Part shown: positions 63,070 through 64,000 of the stretch, one piece after another
Numbering within the stretch: position 1 is the stretch's first letter
Layout: each line of letters starts with the position of its first letter
Assembly: GCF_900019265.1 (NCBI RefSeq)
Contig: NZ_CYGX02000027.1
Location: forward strand, 1-64,000
Origin: Paraburkholderia ribeironis
GTDB lineage: Bacteria > Pseudomonadota > Gammaproteobacteria > Burkholderiales > Burkholderiaceae
Reading direction: 5' to 3'
Length of the DNA stretch: 64,000 nt
Position numbers and translations under genes: made by a program
The notes under the pieces: generated by a model
What the model saw: the letters and a program-made list of their open reading frames with translations, nothing else
What the model was told of the DNA's origin: nothing
Database searches by the model: none

Positions 63070-63144
63070 TGGTCCCCCTGACAGGAATCGAACCTGTATC
63101 TAGCGCTTAGGAGGCACTTGTTCTATCCATTGAACTACAGGGAG
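63070..63144 (-). tRNA. tRNA-Arg(CCT)
   Basis: A complete cloverleaf can be drawn: acceptor CTCCCTG/CAGGGGG, D-arm GTTC...GAAC, anticodon loop CTCCTAA with anticodon CCT, T-arm ACAGG-TTCGATT-CCTGT, and an encoded CCA end at 63070-63072. It reads AGG codons. Its 3' end points toward the DUF3800 gene. Confidence 0.95.
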
Positions 63145-63287
63145 AGGACCGAACCGGAATGATCGCTGCAATCCTGCTGCCGGACAAGGTCCGCGCGGAT
63201 CGGGCGAGTCCAAATTCGCCGGCGAGCGCAAAGTATATCAAACCCGCCCGGGCGCGAGGAGGGCCGCGAAGTCCGCCACCCACGCAA

Positions 63288-63317
63288 ACGGCCCAGCGGC
63301 ATGGCCAGCTGGGCCGT
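63288..63317. terminator. hairpin after rubredoxin gene
   Basis: A perfect 10-bp inverted repeat (ACGGCCCAGC / GCTGGGCCGT, 10-base loop), with only a short T-run on the minus strand. It lies 55 bases past the rubredoxin stop and may be a weak terminator. Confidence 0.5.
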
Positions 63318-63372
63318 GTATGGCATCAGGCTCGTTATCGACGGGCATCCCCGCCGCCTCGATCGGGCCGGC

Positions 63373-63564
63373 TCAGAACTCCACTACCGCGAATTCCGCC
63401 TTGCCCACATCGCACAGCGGGCAGCGCCAGTCTTCCGGAATCGCGGCGAAGCGCGTACCGGGCGCAATGCCTTCTTCGGGCAGGCCTTCTTCCTCGTTGT
63501 AGATCCAGCCGCAAATCAGACAGACCCAGCTTTTGTATTCGGTCACTTCAATTACTTCGCTCAC
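63373..63564 (-). CDS. rubredoxin
   Basis: This 63-residue iron-binding electron carrier has both CxxC(G) knuckles: WVCLICGWIYNEEEGLPEEGIAPGTRF and EDWRCPLCDVGKAEF. The start is GTG. It is a single gene here. Confidence 0.95.
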   Translation of the reverse strand: MSEVIEVTEYKSWVCLICGWIYNEEEGLPEEGIAPGTRFAAIPEDWRCPLCDVGKAEFAVVEF

Positions 63565-63907
63565 GGCGTACTCTTCTCAGGTTCAATGCAACAGGGTCCG
63601 CTCTGTCTGCCCCTTTTTGGGGCAATGCGGCGACCCGCAATATTACCGGAATTTGTCAATCGGACCGCGCACCACCGATGCGGCGCCGCCGCAACGCGTC
63701 TGAGACAGCTCCAGGCCCACTGGACGGATCGCGTCACACACAGCGTGTATGCTTTGATCGGCAACTGCGCAATTGGACAGGCACGGCGCGCGTCTGGCTG
63801 GCCTTGCGACGATCGGTCTCAGGCAATGGCGGCACCGCCACCTCAGCGCAGCCGCCGTCGACCGCAGAATTCCCACGCATCACTTCGTTTCCTGAAAGGA
63901 GCAACCG
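63565..63907. other. intergenic stretch between divergent genes
   Basis: About 340 bases between the rubredoxin gene (leftward) and the secreted-protein gene (rightward). It should hold both promoters. ORFs on both strands here look like chance frames. Confidence 0.5.
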
Positions 63908-64000
63908 ATGTTCAAACACAAGTGGATGAACGGTGTCGCGTTGGCCGGCTTGCTGGCTGTGGCGGGTGTGGCGCAAGCCGCGAGCGTGTCCTTCGTGCAG
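63908..64000 (+). CDS. secreted protein, 5' part only
   Basis: The 31 visible residues are a signal peptide: MFKHKWMNGVALAGLLAVAG, cleavage likely after AQA, then ASVSFVQ. GGAG precedes the ATG at 63908. The gene runs off the window, so the product cannot be named; the mature N-terminus is typical of a periplasmic or surface protein. Confidence 0.75.
   Translation, partial: MFKHKWMNGVALAGLLAVAGVAQAASVSFVQ

Overview
The window looks like chromosomal DNA of a Burkholderiales bacterium, most likely Paraburkholderia or Burkholderia. The right half is GC-rich. It carries nadE next to the PII gene glnB, a Gram-negative trimeric porin, a complete HisJQMP-type amino-acid ABC transporter, an EnvZ/OmpR-like pair, tandem glycine/alanine-rich lipoproteins, and sigma-54 regulators beside otsA. 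One island gene resembles the BPSL0761 family known from Burkholderia. The species cannot be named from sequence alone.

Positions 1 to about 29,436 are accessory DNA, the right-hand part of an integrated island whose left end lies outside the window. From left to right it holds: (i) an SOS cassette (imuA, a small ORF and an SRAP/YedK abasic-site protein) behind a perfect LexA box; (ii) a candidate small RNA, a gapN remnant and an orphan MbcA/ParS-type antitoxin; (iii) a TetR gene divergent from a flavin oxidoreductase, an SDR and a methyltransferase; (iv) small zinc-ribbon proteins around an MbcA/ParS-like fusion; (v) an XRE regulator with three tandem 15-bp repeats upstream, followed by an HNH nuclease, a DUF2726-type nuclease and a 1,097-residue SF2 helicase, a good candidate for an undescribed defence system; (vi) an intact COG3146/FemAB-like acyltransferase gene; (vii) a tightly overlapping six-gene operon with three different tyrosine recombinases, a RecD2-like protein without a P-loop, a coiled-coil protein and a small protein.

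The island's right edge lies inside a chromosomal COG3146 gene, cut after about 89 codons just upstream of nadE. The island therefore carries a second, full-length gene of the family it interrupts, close to its recombinase operon. This looks like target-gene replacement by a recombinase-trio element and is the main finding.

From 29,437 to 64,000 the content looks like core genome: nadE, glnB, porin, hisPMQJ, pirin, a Spy/CpxP-like protein, a two-component system, a diguanylate cyclase, a NitT/TauT-type transporter, tandem lipoproteins, two sigma-54 activators with four sigma-54 promoter matches nearby (including otsA), an MFS exporter, a PEBP protein, a dcm/vsr pair, CsbD, GST, DUF3800, tRNA-Arg(CCT), rubredoxin, and the start of a secreted protein cut by the window end.
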